Assembly: GCA_026996295.1 (NCBI GenBank)
Contig: JALWLL010000014.1
Span: forward strand, 1 to 64,000
From: Sulfurimonas sp.
GTDB taxonomy: Bacteria > Campylobacterota > Campylobacteria > Campylobacterales > Sulfurimonadaceae
Length of the DNA: 64,000 nucleotides
Direction: 5' to 3'
This document shows positions 8,916 to 19,057 of the stretch, one piece after another. A program made the position numbers and the translations under genes. The notes beneath the pieces were generated by a model. That model saw only the letters and a program-made list of their open reading frames with translations. It did not search any database and was not told the DNA's origin. The first letter of the stretch is position 1. Each line of letters begins with the position of its first letter.

Positions 8916-10856
8916 ATGGCACTCATAGATTTACAAAAAATATCTAAGCACTACTCCGCACAACAAATCCTGACAGAGGTTGATTTTCATGTCGATGAAG
9001 GTGAACGTATCGTTATTATCGGTAAAAACGGCAGTGGCAAATCAACACTTATGAAAATACTCAACGGAACACTTATGGCGGATGCCGGAGAGCGTATCGT
9101 ACGCCAAAATCTGGAGATCAAGATGCTTGCGCAAAGACCCGAGTTTAAAGAGGGTGATACTGTAAGGGAAGCCGTAGAGGCCGGTCTTGAAGAGCTCAAC
9201 TTGGCAAAACAACGTTACAACGAGCTCTCGTTAAAGCTTGCCGATGATTTTGAAAACAAGGCACTTCTGGATGAGTATGAGAAACTCTCTCGCTACATAG
9301 AGCATCATAATGCCTGGAATCTTGATGATAAAATAGAACGCATCATTCAAAATTTTCAACTAAAACAGTATGAAAATAAACCCATAACACTTCTAAGTGG
9401 AGGGGAGCAACGTCGTGTTGCCCTTGCCTCACTCCTCTTGCAAAAACCCGATATTTTACTCCTTGATGAGCCGACCAACCACCTTGATGTTTATATGGTT
9501 GAGTTTCTTGAAGAGTTGATACTCAAAGAGAAGTTCACTCTCATATTTATCTCACATGACAGATATTTTATTGACAAGATCGCGACTAAAAGTGTAGAGG
9601 TTGAAGATTGCAAACTACGTGAGTATAAAGGGGGCTATAACAACTACCTGACACAAAAAGAGGAGTATTTAAGAACCCTGCAAAAACAACATGAAAACCT
9701 TCTGGGAGTTCTCAAAAGAGAAAATGAATGGTTTGCACGTGGTGTCAGAGCGAGGCTCAAACGTAACGAGGGGAGAAAAGAGCGTTTGATGGAGCTTCGA
9801 GAAGCTGCCAAAACAAATCCGGCTAAAATACGCAAAATGTCGGTTGAGCTGCAGCGTGAAGCAAAACATTTTAACCGAGATAAAAGTGTCAATAAGCAAA
9901 AAATGCTCTTTGAGGTAAAAGATCTTGCTCTGCAACTTGGAAACAAAGAGCTGCTGCATGATTTTTCCACACGAATACTTCAAAAAGATGTCATCGCTAT
10001 AGTAGGACCAAACGGCAGTGGTAAATCGACACTTCTCAAAGCTCTTCTTGGGAGGATCGAACCAAGTAAAGGAAGTATCAAACGCGGAGAATTTAAAATA
10101 GGTTATTTTGACCAACACAGAGAGATGCTTGATGATGATAAAAACCTTATAGAAACATTTTGTCCCCATGGAGGTGACAGGGTCAATGTACGCGGAAGCG
10201 ACCTGCATGTCTATGGTTATCTCAAGAACTTTCTTTTTCCACGTGAATTTTTAGATAAAAAGATCGGTGTCCTCAGCGGCGGTGAAAAAAACCGTGTAGC
10301 ACTTGCCTTACTGTTTACAAAAGATGTAGATATCCTCATCTTAGATGAACCGACAAATGATCTTGACATCCCTACTATCAATATCCTAGAAGAACAGCTT
10401 ACAAATTTTGCCGGTGCTGTTATTATTGTCAGTCACGACAGATATTTTGTAGATAAGATCGCTAAAAAACTTTTTATATTTAAAGAGGATAAAACTATTG
10501 AGGAATCGTACCGGCAATACTCTGAATACCTTGAGCTTGAACGTGAACTCAAAGAGCTTGAAGCTATGCAAAAAGAGGTGAGTCTAAACAAACCAAAAGA
10601 GATCAAACGGGAGAAAACTAAACCGCTGAAACTGACATATAAGGAAAAAATTGCACTTGAAGAACTTCCGTTGCAAATCGATCAGCTCGAACAACAGATA
10701 GAAGAAAAAAACAATTGTCTGGCTGATCCTTTATGTTACGAAGAGATCGGTATAAGTAAACTTGCCAAAGAGCTTGAAGAACTCGAAGAGCTTTATGAGC
10801 TAAAAGTGGAAGAGTTATTAAATATTGAAGAAAAAAATGAACTCATCAATGCTTAA
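8916..10856 (+). CDS. ABC-F family ATPase, Uup-like
   Basis: A soluble protein with two ATP-binding cassettes and no membrane part. Cassette 1 has GKNGSGKST, LSGGEQRR and LLLDEPTNHLD; cassette 2 has GPNGSGKST, LSGGEKNR and LILDEPTNDLD. A basic linker joins them (about residues 245-325), and a C-terminal coiled coil (about 550-646, rich in E and L) follows, as in Uup. ABC-F proteins act on ribosomes, or for Uup on branched DNA and ribosome biogenesis. Its length of 646 and the C-terminal coiled coil fit Uup better than EttA. Coupled to the small membrane protein upstream. Confidence 0.9.
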   Translation: MALIDLQKISKHYSAQQILTEVDFHVDEGERIVIIGKNGSGKSTLMKILNGTLMADAGERIVRQNLEIKMLAQRPEFKEGDTVREAVEAGLEELNLAKQRYNELSLKLADDFENKALLDEYEKLSRYIEHHNAWNLDDKIERIIQNFQLKQYENKPITLLSGGEQRRVALASLLLQKPDILLLDEPTNHLDVYMVEFLEELILKEKFTLIFISHDRYFIDKIATKSVEVEDCKLREYKGGYNNYLTQKEEYLRTLQKQHENLLGVLKRENEWFARGVRARLKRNEGRKERLMELREAAKTNPAKIRKMSVELQREAKHFNRDKSVNKQKMLFEVKDLALQLGNKELLHDFSTRILQKDVIAIVGPNGSGKSTLLKALLGRIEPSKGSIKRGEFKIGYFDQHREMLDDDKNLIETFCPHGGDRVNVRGSDLHVYGYLKNFLFPREFLDKKIGVLSGGEKNRVALALLFTKDVDILILDEPTNDLDIPTINILEEQLTNFAGAVIIVSHDRYFVDKIAKKLFIFKEDKTIEESYRQYSEYLELERELKELEAMQKEVSLNKPKEIKREKTKPLKLTYKEKIALEELPLQIDQLEQQIEEKNNCLADPLCYEEIGISKLAKELEELEELYELKVEELLNIEEKNELINA

Positions 10857-10940
10857 AAAATAAAATTATCACCAATTATAATAACAATCTAATTTTTCTA
10901 TGTTAAACTATCTGGAAATTTACCTATATGGATTGTAATC

Positions 10941-11909
10941 ATGTTTCATACAATTTTGCAAAATATAGATCTGATTGAGAACAATCAAGATAAAATCTTA
11001 GATTCATGGATGCATCATGAAATTGTCAATCAGACACTGAGAAAAAACGGTTTTGAGGTAACTTTTTTCAAAGAGAAGTTTGCTTCTAAAGTTTTAGAAT
11101 TTGCGATCAGCGTAGTTAAATCTGAAAATAAACTTGGAAGCTGCCCGGTTATAGGGGTTATGTTACTTTTATTTAAAAAGAAAAATATTCCTCTCTCAGA
11201 TATTTTTATGATCTGTGTTCATCTTAAAAATACACTGTTGACCTTTATGCATAAAAAAGCACTTTTAGATGAGGCTATGATCGAAGAGATCGCTTTACTG
11301 ATGGATCATAACTTCAATGAGATTATCGATGAGTATGTCGCATTGTATTATAAAGACATACGAATACCCTCTAATATCAGTGCAAAAGAGGAGAATAAGA
11401 AGGAACATACCAATACCAAAAATATTCTGGTTTCAAATACACTCCAAACAACATCTGCACAAGATTATCTTCTAGAAGTAGATCTCGATATGGAAATTAT
11501 CCAAGAACTTGATGAACTTGAATCAGATACCTTAGATGCTATTGATGCAGAAAAAGAGATAACTCAAAACTCTCTTTTGGAGTCTGCCAACCTGTTTGAA
11601 AAATACGCAAAAGTTTTAAAAATGCTGTATGAATTTGATGAACTTTCATACACTTTGACAATACTTAAAGATCTTCTCACTACAACAGCTCTGGAAACTA
11701 TTGACAAGAGTATGCTAAACATGATCTCTATTTATTTAAAGGCAATTATCAGTGATCTGCAAAGTTGGAGAATGGGCATATTTATCACACAAGAAGTTGA
11801 AGATATCCACTATCTTGATAAAACTCTGATGAGCAGTATTGCACAGCTTAAAGTGCTGTTATTACCTAAAGAAAAGTGTAGCGATGAAGATGAGATAGAG
11901 TTTTTTTAA
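10941..11909 (+). CDS. Hypothetical protein with RsbRD-like helical N-terminal region
   Basis: A soluble 322-residue protein. The first 140 residues are helical and begin NIDLIENNQDKILDSWMHHEIV, which resembles the start of N-terminal sensor regions such as the RsbRD_N domain (helices with a conserved '..I...W'). A polar, acidic linker follows (about 150-200), then a second helical domain of about 120 residues. No enzyme motif, GGDEF or kinase domain is visible. It could be a stand-alone sensor or adaptor. Its 3' end encodes half of a terminator hairpin shared with the convergent DAHP synthase gene. Confidence 0.5.
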   Translation: MFHTILQNIDLIENNQDKILDSWMHHEIVNQTLRKNGFEVTFFKEKFASKVLEFAISVVKSENKLGSCPVIGVMLLLFKKKNIPLSDIFMICVHLKNTLLTFMHKKALLDEAMIEEIALLMDHNFNEIIDEYVALYYKDIRIPSNISAKEENKKEHTNTKNILVSNTLQTTSAQDYLLEVDLDMEIIQELDELESDTLDAIDAEKEITQNSLLESANLFEKYAKVLKMLYEFDELSYTLTILKDLLTTTALETIDKSMLNMISIYLKAIISDLQSWRMGIFITQEVEDIHYLDKTLMSSIAQLKVLLLPKEKCSDEDEIEFF

Positions 11910-11917
11910 ACTCTATC
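11894..11917. terminator. Bidirectional terminator inside both convergent gene ends
   Basis: GATAGAGTTT, a TTTT loop and AAACTCTATC form a perfect 10-bp stem followed by TTT. The plus gene stops at 11909 and the minus gene at 11913, so the hairpin lies over the last codons of both genes (EIEFF-stop on one strand, R-stop on the other). Confidence 0.75.
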
Positions 11918-13262
11918 TTTGTGCTTCTTTTAAGGAGTCTGCAATTAAAAATGCAAGCTCTAAAGCCTGGTCTGCATTTAAACGCGGATCACAATGTGTA
12001 TGATAACGTGAGCTCAGATCCTCTTCTGTTACGGTAAATGTTCCACCTATGCACTCTGTTACATTTTTACCTGTCATTTCAAGATGAACACCACCGCCAA
12101 ACGTTCCCTCAGCACGATGTACTTGGAAGAACTGTTTCATTTCTCTAAGAATTGCATCGACAGGACGTGTTTTATAGTTGTTTGAAGATTTTATGGTATT
12201 GCCGTGCATCGGATCACACGACCATACAACTTTCATACCTTCACGTTCAATAGCGCGGATCAGTTTTGGCATCCCCTCTCCCACTTTATCTGCACCCATT
12301 CTCACGATAATATTGAGACGTCCGGCTTCATTTTCAGGGTTTAAAGTCTGCGCAAGTCTTACAAGATCTTCAGGATCCATCGTTGGGCCTGCTTTTACAC
12401 CGATAGGATTTTTTACACCGCGTAAGAACTCAACATGTGCACCATCGAGTTGACGTGTTCTGTCACCTATCCATAGCATATGAGCAGATGTATCATACCA
12501 GTCACCTGTGATAGAGTCTTTTCTTGTGAATGCTTCTTCATACGGAAGAAGTAATGCTTCATGTGAAGTATAAAAATCTGTTTCACGCAAAGTTCTGTAT
12601 GTTTTAGAGGTCACCCCACACGCTTCCATGAAAGTCAATGATCTGTCTATATCCTCTGCAAGTTTCTCATATTTTTTACTCACTTCACTTTGGTGTGCAA
12701 AATCGAGTGTCCATTTATGAACCTGATGTAGATCGGCCAAACCTCCCGATGCAAATGCACGAAGCAAATTTTGCGTAGCAGCTGCCTGATTGTAAGCTTT
12801 TATCATACGCTCAGGATCAGGAACGCGCGCTTCTTTTGTAAACTCAACACCGTTGATGATATCTCCACGGTACGAATCGAGTGTCACATCACCCAAAGTT
12901 TCAGTGTTGCTTGAGCGTGGTTTTGCAAACTGACCGCCTAAACGACCAACTTTAACAACCGGAAGTCCTCCGGCATAGGTCATCACCACAGCCATCTGCA
13001 TAAGCGCTTTGAAGGTATCACGAATATTATCAGCATGAAACTCACTAAAACTCTCAGCACAATCTCCACCCTGAAGTAAAAATGCACGCCCCTGCGCGAC
13101 ATTACCCAATTGATTTTTAAGTGTGCGGGCTTCTCCTGCAAAAACAAGTGGAGGATAGTTTTTTAACTCCGAAAGAACACTCTTGAGCTTTTCTTCGTTG
13201 GGGTAAGTTGGTTGTTGTAAAATTGGTTTTTCTCTCCAACTTGTTGGACTCCAAATACTCAT
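11913..13262 (-). CDS. Class II 3-deoxy-7-phosphoheptulonate (DAHP) synthase
   Basis: First enzyme of the shikimate pathway: it condenses phosphoenolpyruvate with erythrose 4-phosphate. The protein is the plant/Helicobacter type (AroA-II), shown by [25 protein letters not shown] (PEP and metal site), [27 protein letters not shown] and CDPMHGNT. Length of 449 is normal. The same window also has trpE and aroE, so several chorismate-route genes lie within 12 kb but not in one operon. It is divergent from the diguanylate cyclase gene. Confidence 0.95.
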   Translation of the reverse strand: MSIWSPTSWREKPILQQPTYPNEEKLKSVLSELKNYPPLVFAGEARTLKNQLGNVAQGRAFLLQGGDCAESFSEFHADNIRDTFKALMQMAVVMTYAGGLPVVKVGRLGGQFAKPRSSNTETLGDVTLDSYRGDIINGVEFTKEARVPDPERMIKAYNQAAATQNLLRAFASGGLADLHQVHKWTLDFAHQSEVSKKYEKLAEDIDRSLTFMEACGVTSKTYRTLRETDFYTSHEALLLPYEEAFTRKDSITGDWYDTSAHMLWIGDRTRQLDGAHVEFLRGVKNPIGVKAGPTMDPEDLVRLAQTLNPENEAGRLNIIVRMGADKVGEGMPKLIRAIEREGMKVVWSCDPMHGNTIKSSNNYKTRPVDAILREMKQFFQVHRAEGTFGGGVHLEMTGKNVTECIGGTFTVTEEDLSSRYHTHCDPRLNADQALELAFLIADSLKEAQR

Positions 13263-13404
13263 AATAAAACCTTAATATATATAATTTTCAGAATTTTACA
13301 TAAATATACCTAAAACTGCTCTGATTAAGCATAAATATCTTAAAGATCTCCTAGCACTTTCTTATATTTAAAACCTGCAAAAGCTTTTTTTATGCTTAAA
13401 TATG

Positions 13405-13410
13405 TATAAT
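13405..13410 (+). promoter_or_regulatory. Candidate -10 box before the diguanylate cyclase gene
   Basis: ATATGTATAATAG contains a perfect TATAAT, 29 bases upstream of the ATG. No clear -35 is seen, which is normal for sigma-70 promoters in this phylum. Confidence 0.5.
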
Positions 13411-13438
13411 AGCGAAATATTTTTTAGGAAGTCACACC

Positions 13439-14362
13439 ATGCAAAATGATGATTTAAGATCTCTTGTAAATAGCATATGTAACAATTTACTTGAACAGGT
13501 AGATGCGCATGAGGATACAACTAAAGAGCAGATTGTTAACTATTTACGGGAATCTGCCAATATCATCTCAAGTATCAAACATAGTGATGTTACTTCTATA
13601 CACAATGCAAAACTGGTATTTTCAGATGCATACAAAGATGTTGCCAAGGCAAGTTTACTTTCATATGAACATACAAATGAGAAGTTTGAAGAGCTTACTT
13701 ATTTACATGAACAGACACTCAAACACTGTATCGAAAAACAGAGTGATCTTCCAAGTATCGCAAAAACACTTGATAGTATCCACACTCAAATGCTTGATGA
13801 GATAAAAAAAGCAAACGGAACTATTGCACAGCTTACAGAACAGGTAAAAACTTTAGAAGTCAAATCAAACATTGACTCACTTACTAAAGTTTTTAACAGA
13901 CGTGCCCTTACAAGCCACCTTAACGATATCTGTAGCAAAAAAATTGCTCCTGAAAACTTTCACCTGCTTATTATAGATATTGATGATTTTAAAAAAATAA
14001 ATGATAAATATGGGCACATAGCAGGAGACAAAGTGCTAATTTTTATAGCTAACATTATGCGAAAGACTCTAAGAGACGGAGACAAGATCTTTAGGTATGG
14101 CGGTGAAGAGTTTGTTGTGATTTTAAACCGTATCAACACGAAAGACTGCCTTCGCATCACCCAAAGACTTCTCAAAATAGTCAGCGAGAACAAACTGATC
14201 TACAAAAATGAGAGTCTCAATGTAACAATGAGCGCAGGGAGCACTCTTTTAGTTGATACAGATACCCCTGACTCGCTCATAGCCAGAGCTGATACAGCTT
14301 TATACAAAGCAAAACAGAATGGTAAAAATCAAATTTTTTCGGAAAATGCACATGGAATTTAA
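13439..14362 (+). CDS. Diguanylate cyclase (GGDEF) with helical N-terminal region
   Basis: Makes cyclic di-GMP from two GTP. The C-terminal GGDEF domain (about residues 145-305) has the start motif DSLTKVFNRRAL, the metal-binding DIDDFKKIND and the active loop RYGGEEF. An RxxD inhibitory site (RDGD) lies just before it. The N-terminal 140 residues are helical and coiled, with no membrane segment or known sensor, so the signal is unknown and probably cytoplasmic. Its last 11 bases overlap the cvpA start. Catalytic activity is likely because all key residues are present. Confidence 0.9.
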   Translation: MQNDDLRSLVNSICNNLLEQVDAHEDTTKEQIVNYLRESANIISSIKHSDVTSIHNAKLVFSDAYKDVAKASLLSYEHTNEKFEELTYLHEQTLKHCIEKQSDLPSIAKTLDSIHTQMLDEIKKANGTIAQLTEQVKTLEVKSNIDSLTKVFNRRALTSHLNDICSKKIAPENFHLLIIDIDDFKKINDKYGHIAGDKVLIFIANIMRKTLRDGDKIFRYGGEEFVVILNRINTKDCLRITQRLLKIVSENKLIYKNESLNVTMSAGSTLLVDTDTPDSLIARADTALYKAKQNGKNQIFSENAHGI

Positions 14363-15017
14363 TTACTTCGACATCGTAGCTTCAATCATAATCCTACTTT
14401 TAGGATTAAAGGGGATCATCAACGGTTTTTTTAAAGAGGTCTTTGGGCTCATAGGTATTATCGGTGGTATTTTTATCGCCTCACGCGTAGGAGATGAAGT
14501 TGGGCAATACCTAAGTGAACTTATATTTAAGTTTGAGAGCAATGCTGCCATCAGCTTCACAGGTTTTTTAGCCACATTAGCCCTCTTTTGGTTTTTTATG
14601 ATCGCTGTAGGCTTTGGTTTTAAAAAGCTCTCATCCATGAGTGGACTCGGACCTGTTGATAAAATACTCGGTTTCATATTTGGTGCAGGTAAGTTCTTTT
14701 TAATCGCAGCGGTTATTGCCTATGCGATCTATAATATCAAAGCGATCAGAACAACTATAGATGAAAGTATGGATAATAGCATCTTATTCCCGATTCTTGT
14801 CAAAACAGGCGGCTACATAATGAAGCTTGACCCTGTAGAGATATCCACAGAGCTTAATACAACCATGAGCGAGAATGCTGCAGCTATGCAAAATCAGATC
14901 AATGAGACTATCAACAACTCAACACTTAAGATAGTTGAAGAAGCAAAAGAGAAGATCAAACAAAGTATGCCAGATATAACAAAAGAGATAAATGTCACAC
15001 GAGAGGAGAGTCAGTAA
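14352..15017 (+). CDS. CvpA-family membrane protein
   Basis: About 221 residues with four membrane helices in the first 155 and a C-terminal helical amphipathic tail. The N-terminus (FDIVASIIILLLGLKGIINGFFKE) is the usual CvpA pattern 'D....i.l......G...G...e'. CvpA proteins are linked to colicin V production and envelope stress; the biochemical role is unclear. The track begins 11 codons earlier inside the cyclase gene; I use the ATG at 14352, which overlaps that gene by 11 bases. It heads the block cvpA-fur-lysS-glyA known in Campylobacter. Confidence 0.85.
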   Translation: MEFNYFDIVASIIILLLGLKGIINGFFKEVFGLIGIIGGIFIASRVGDEVGQYLSELIFKFESNAAISFTGFLATLALFWFFMIAVGFGFKKLSSMSGLGPVDKILGFIFGAGKFFLIAAVIAYAIYNIKAIRTTIDESMDNSILFPILVKTGGYIMKLDPVEISTELNTTMSENAAAMQNQINETINNSTLKIVEEAKEKIKQSMPDITKEINVTREESQ

Positions 15018-15018
15018 C

Positions 15019-15498
15019 ATGCCTGATATAACGACTGATTTTAACGCCAGAACAGTTGAGTACAAACAACTTTTAAGCGATTTCAAATCACTTCTTAAAA
15101 AGAATAATTTAAAATTTACCATACAAAGAGAAGTGATTTTAGAAACACTCTATAACTCAGATGAACACCTCACTCCGGAGTCCCTCCATCATCTCATTCA
15201 AGAGAAATACCCTGACCTTAAAACAGGTATCGCTACAGTTTATAGAACACTTGCTCTTTTAGAAGACTCAAGTATGGTCACATCTCTCTCATTTGGTGCT
15301 CAAGGGAAAAAGTATGAGCTTGGTGCAAAAAACCACCATGACCATATGATATGCACAGAGTGTGGCAATATCACAGAATTTGTTGATGAGCAGATCGAAG
15401 AGAGACAACACAAAATCGCAGATGAGCTCGGTTTTAAGATGAGTGATCACTCTATGCAGATATATGGCGTTTGTAAAAAATGTCAAACACAACAATAA
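15019..15498 (+). CDS. fur: Ferric uptake regulator Fur
   Basis: Metal-dependent repressor of iron uptake genes. The winged helix has TIQREVILETLY and TGIATVYRTLALLE; the metal sites are in NHHDHMICTECG (His cluster plus CxxC) and the late CKKC. Length of 159 matches Campylobacter Fur (about 157). GAGAGGAGAG precedes the ATG, so I use MPDITTDF rather than the track start nine codons earlier. The place between cvpA and lysS is the same as for Campylobacter fur, which favours Fur over PerR or Zur. Confidence 0.9.
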   Translation: MPDITTDFNARTVEYKQLLSDFKSLLKKNNLKFTIQREVILETLYNSDEHLTPESLHHLIQEKYPDLKTGIATVYRTLALLEDSSMVTSLSFGAQGKKYELGAKNHHDHMICTECGNITEFVDEQIEERQHKIADELGFKMSDHSMQIYGVCKKCQTQQ

Positions 15499-15514
15499 AA
15501 TGAAGGAACTATAA

Positions 15515-17026
15515 TTGGCTTTTGAAAATAAATTTATACAACAAAGAATTGAAAAAGCAGAGCTTCTGAGAAAAGAGGGGATCAACCCTTATTCCAATGA
15601 CTCTCAAAGAAATACTACAATAGAAAAATACTTAAATGTAAACTCAGATATTGAAGAAAAAGAGGATAAACGTGATGAAAATCGCCACTATACAGTGAGT
15701 GGACGTATCAAACTCTTTAGAATCATGGGTAAAGCCAGCTTCATCAAGATAGAAGATGAAAGCGGTATGTTACAAATCTATGTTGCACGTGACAATCTAC
15801 CTGAAGGTTTTTATAACAATATTTTTAAAAAGAACATAGAGGTCGGTGATATAGTAGAAGTGAGTGGCTACCCTTTTGTAACCGGCAAGGGAGAGCTTTC
15901 ACTTCATGCCAATAATGTAAAACTTTTAACAAAAGCGATTGCTCCTCTTCCGGAAAAGTTTCATGGTGTTACAGACAAAGAGATCCGTTACAGAAAAAGA
16001 TATCTTGATCTTATTATGAATTCAGAAGTGAGAAAAACATTTCAGATACGCTCTCGTGTTATATCGCTTACGAGACGTTTTTTCGAAGACAAAGGATTCT
16101 TGGAAGTTGAAACACCTATGATGCACCCTATTGCAGGTGGAGCAAATGCAAAACCATTTGTTACACACCATAATGCTTTGGGAATTGACAGATATTTAAG
16201 AATCGCTCCCGAGCTTTACCTCAAACGTCTTATAGTGGGTGGTTTTGAAGCTGTTTTTGAGATCAACCGTAACTTTAGAAATGAGGGGATGGATGCTACA
16301 CATAACCCTGAATTTACTTCGATAGAGTTCTATTGGGCATATAAAACATATAAGGATCTTATAGAGATCACAAAAGAATATTTCCAGTACCTTTTTGAGC
16401 ATCTCAATCTCCCTGTATTGCTTCCATATGGTGATTTGGAAGTAAATTTTGAAAACTTCCAAGAGATTCCCCTCATTAAATCGCTCAGTACTATCGGCGG
16501 TGTACCTGAAGAGATTGTACACGACAAAGAAAAAATCATAGAGTTTTTAAGCTCTCAAAATATCACTATCAAGCCTGGTATGAACCTTGGACAGCTTCAA
16601 GGGGAACTTTTTGACGAATTTGTTGAAGAGAAACTGATTGACCCGACTTTCATCACTGAGTACCCTGTAGAGATCTCACCTCTTGCAAGAAGAAATGATG
16701 AAAACCCTGCTATCACTGAAAGGTTTGAGCTTTTTATTGCCGGTCGTGAGATCGCCAATGCATTTTCGGAGTTAAATGATCCACTGGATCAATATGAAAG
16801 ATTTAAAGGGCAAGTCGATGCAAAAGAAGCAGGAGATGACGAAGCACATGAGATGGATGAAGATTTCATAGATGCTCTCAGCTATGGAATGGCTCCAACC
16901 GCAGGACAAGGGATAGGGATAGACAGACTTGTTATGCTTCTTACAAATGAACACAGCATACGTGATGTACTACTGTTTCCGGCGATGAAACCTCTACACA
17001 GCGAAGAAAAAAATCTCGAAGAATAA
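15515..17026 (+). CDS. lysS: Lysyl-tRNA synthetase, class II
   Basis: Charges tRNA-Lys. The N-terminal OB fold (about residues 55-150) is followed by the class II core with motif 2 ([14 protein letters not shown]) and motif 3 ([12 protein letters not shown]). Length of 503 is normal. The start is a TTG with GAAGGA 6 bases before it; no nearby ATG gives the conserved N-terminus [10 protein letters not shown]. It follows fur by 16 bases and is part of the conserved block. Confidence 0.97.
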   Translation: MAFENKFIQQRIEKAELLRKEGINPYSNDSQRNTTIEKYLNVNSDIEEKEDKRDENRHYTVSGRIKLFRIMGKASFIKIEDESGMLQIYVARDNLPEGFYNNIFKKNIEVGDIVEVSGYPFVTGKGELSLHANNVKLLTKAIAPLPEKFHGVTDKEIRYRKRYLDLIMNSEVRKTFQIRSRVISLTRRFFEDKGFLEVETPMMHPIAGGANAKPFVTHHNALGIDRYLRIAPELYLKRLIVGGFEAVFEINRNFRNEGMDATHNPEFTSIEFYWAYKTYKDLIEITKEYFQYLFEHLNLPVLLPYGDLEVNFENFQEIPLIKSLSTIGGVPEEIVHDKEKIIEFLSSQNITIKPGMNLGQLQGELFDEFVEEKLIDPTFITEYPVEISPLARRNDENPAITERFELFIAGREIANAFSELNDPLDQYERFKGQVDAKEAGDDEAHEMDEDFIDALSYGMAPTAGQGIGIDRLVMLLTNEHSIRDVLLFPAMKPLHSEEKNLEE

Positions 17027-17089
17027 TTCTGTTTATTATGGGAGCTAGCCACGAAACGGCAGAGCTCTCGCTCATATAAAAGGTTATAA

Positions 17090-18991
17090 ATGTACAAACA
17101 ATTCAGTTTATTATTATCTTTTGCTACGGCTACACTTCTCTTAAGCGCCTGTGCTGCAAAAACACCAAGCAACATTGTAAAAATAGAGCAGGACAAACAC
17201 AAAAATCTTAAAAAGAACATCAAAATCACCAACACTTCCAATGCCTATGAAGCATATATAAATGATGACTATGAATTACAATACTTATGCTACAGGGGAG
17301 ATACAAACAAATGCAATTACAAACGAGAAGATCTCACTTTTTGGGTCAATGACAAAGGATACTATCCACCCATAGCACCGTCAACTTCAGGCGTACAGTG
17401 TGGGGTAGGAAGCTTATTTGGTTGGTTAGCTATTTTTCCGATGAAACCCTTTGCAGTACAAAACTATACAAAACGAAATGCTAAGATCTGCAATAATACA
17501 TTTACGACACTCGATAGCACACAAATTGGAATAAGATTTTTCTTTGGACTTATAACCTTCATGACACCCTTTGTCTCCGGAGGAACACTCCATACTGTCA
17601 AATTTGACAAAGAGGAGTTTACAGAAGCTGTCTATGTGAGTAACATAGAGAGTTTTCGCACAAAACTCTTTGAACTTACTTCATCGTTTAATATTGAAGG
17701 GGGCTTTGATATCATCTACCTCGAAGAGGGTGATATATACGATAATCTGGAAGAAAAATATGAACAACTTCTCAATGATACATCAAAAAAAGCAGGTATT
17801 ATCTTTTTAGAAAAAGAGAGCAACAAACTTCTAGCGATCAATGTTTTCAACAGATATAACGACAAAGATCTTATTACATCCATCTCTTTACAGATTCAGG
17901 ATCTTCTCAAAGATATTGCAAAAAATGATCACTATACGCTCTCTTATGATGATATAAGCCCTTATATTCCACCGGAAGTGAAACTTCCAAAGATCCCACC
18001 GGTGCCGACTCTACAAAAAGATGAGTTTGAGACAAAAGCAGAATTTGATCAAAGAGTCCAAGATGCCGTTGCATCAAGAGAAGAGCTCATCAGAGAGCTA
18101 CAAAGAAAATACTCACTGGATGTTTATGAAAGAAATACCTACATTGACAACCTTCAAAAATCTTATGAGCTCTACCTCAAGCAAACAGCCCAAAATAAGA
18201 ACAACATACGCAAAGAGCTAGAGGACTCTTTAGCTGTGCTCTCTAAAGTGTTATTTATGGAAAATGTATCAGGTTATGAAGCAAAAAACTTTAAATATGA
18301 TGCCGAAACTCAGAAGTTATACTTTAGTATATATTCACAAAGCAGAGGGTTTGAGCAAGAGGTCGTAGCTTCTGTACCTGCATCAACAGCTAGAAAAATA
18401 AAACATCAAAAAAGTTTTAAAATCATCCCAAACATTGATGCAAATGACAACAAGATCTCCCTGCTTGGTTTTGAGATACTTGAGACAAATTCCAATGAAA
18501 GCTTTCAAACTGCTTATACAAATATAGACTATAAACCCCAACAAATGAAAGTCTCAGTCCTTAGCAATAAAGAAACTATTGATAAAAAGCTCTCTAAGTA
18601 TTTTAAAAAATATAAGCAAAAAGAGAACCCGATTGTAGATACTTCCAACAAAGAGATCTGGTATGTTGATATAGCCAAAAGCATTCATGCCAAAGTTCCA
18701 AAATGGTTTAGCAACCCAACCTCTAAGAACAAAATCATCGGCTACGGTGAAGGAAAAACCCTACAAGAAGCCAAGGCAAACGCCAGAGCTGATCTTTCAT
18801 TTATGGTCAAAGTAAAAGTCAACACAACCTTTGAAAATACAAACAGTATAAACAACTTCAAAAGCTTTAATGAAGTCAAAGAGCAAACACAACAATCATC
18901 CGATATTGAATTGAGTTATAACGATTATCAAGTCTATAAACAGGACAATGTTGACAATAGATGGTATGTCGGACTTGAATATATAAAATAA
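17090..18991 (+). CDS. Large lipoprotein with C-terminal LPP20-like domain
   Basis: A 633-residue exported lipoprotein. The signal peptide ends LLLSACAAK, a good lipobox. The middle has a Cys-containing region (LCYRGDTNKCNYK) and a stretch starting LQKDEFETKAEFDQRV, a pattern common in helical periplasmic proteins. The last 110 residues read VPKWFSNP, then IIGYGEGKTLQEAKANARADL, the signature of LPP20-type lipoproteins of Helicobacter and relatives. It sits between lysS and glyA, which are normally adjacent, so it looks inserted in this lineage. Function unknown; LPP20 relatives are envelope-linked. Confidence 0.75.
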   Translation: MYKQFSLLLSFATATLLLSACAAKTPSNIVKIEQDKHKNLKKNIKITNTSNAYEAYINDDYELQYLCYRGDTNKCNYKREDLTFWVNDKGYYPPIAPSTSGVQCGVGSLFGWLAIFPMKPFAVQNYTKRNAKICNNTFTTLDSTQIGIRFFFGLITFMTPFVSGGTLHTVKFDKEEFTEAVYVSNIESFRTKLFELTSSFNIEGGFDIIYLEEGDIYDNLEEKYEQLLNDTSKKAGIIFLEKESNKLLAINVFNRYNDKDLITSISLQIQDLLKDIAKNDHYTLSYDDISPYIPPEVKLPKIPPVPTLQKDEFETKAEFDQRVQDAVASREELIRELQRKYSLDVYERNTYIDNLQKSYELYLKQTAQNKNNIRKELEDSLAVLSKVLFMENVSGYEAKNFKYDAETQKLYFSIYSQSRGFEQEVVASVPASTARKIKHQKSFKIIPNIDANDNKISLLGFEILETNSNESFQTAYTNIDYKPQQMKVSVLSNKETIDKKLSKYFKKYKQKENPIVDTSNKEIWYVDIAKSIHAKVPKWFSNPTSKNKIIGYGEGKTLQEAKANARADLSFMVKVKVNTTFENTNSINNFKSFNEVKEQTQQSSDIELSYNDYQVYKQDNVDNRWYVGLEYIK

Positions 18992-19021
18992 TTATTCAGT
19001 CTTTTATTATCAAATTTTTAG

Positions 19022-19027
19022 TATAAT
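19022..19027 (+). promoter_or_regulatory. Candidate -10 box of glyA
   Basis: TTTTTAGTATAATCTCC has a perfect TATAAT 30 bases before the glyA ATG, preceded by a T-rich stretch, as is typical of housekeeping promoters in this phylum. Confidence 0.6.
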
Positions 19028-19057
19028 CTCCGCAATTTTAACAAGGAATTTTATACT

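Noticed and set aside
17027-17089. GC-richer stretch between lysS and the lipoprotein gene with GAGCT/AGCTC arms
   Set aside because: The stem is only about 5 bp with a long loop and no T run; no riboswitch or tRNA pattern could be built.
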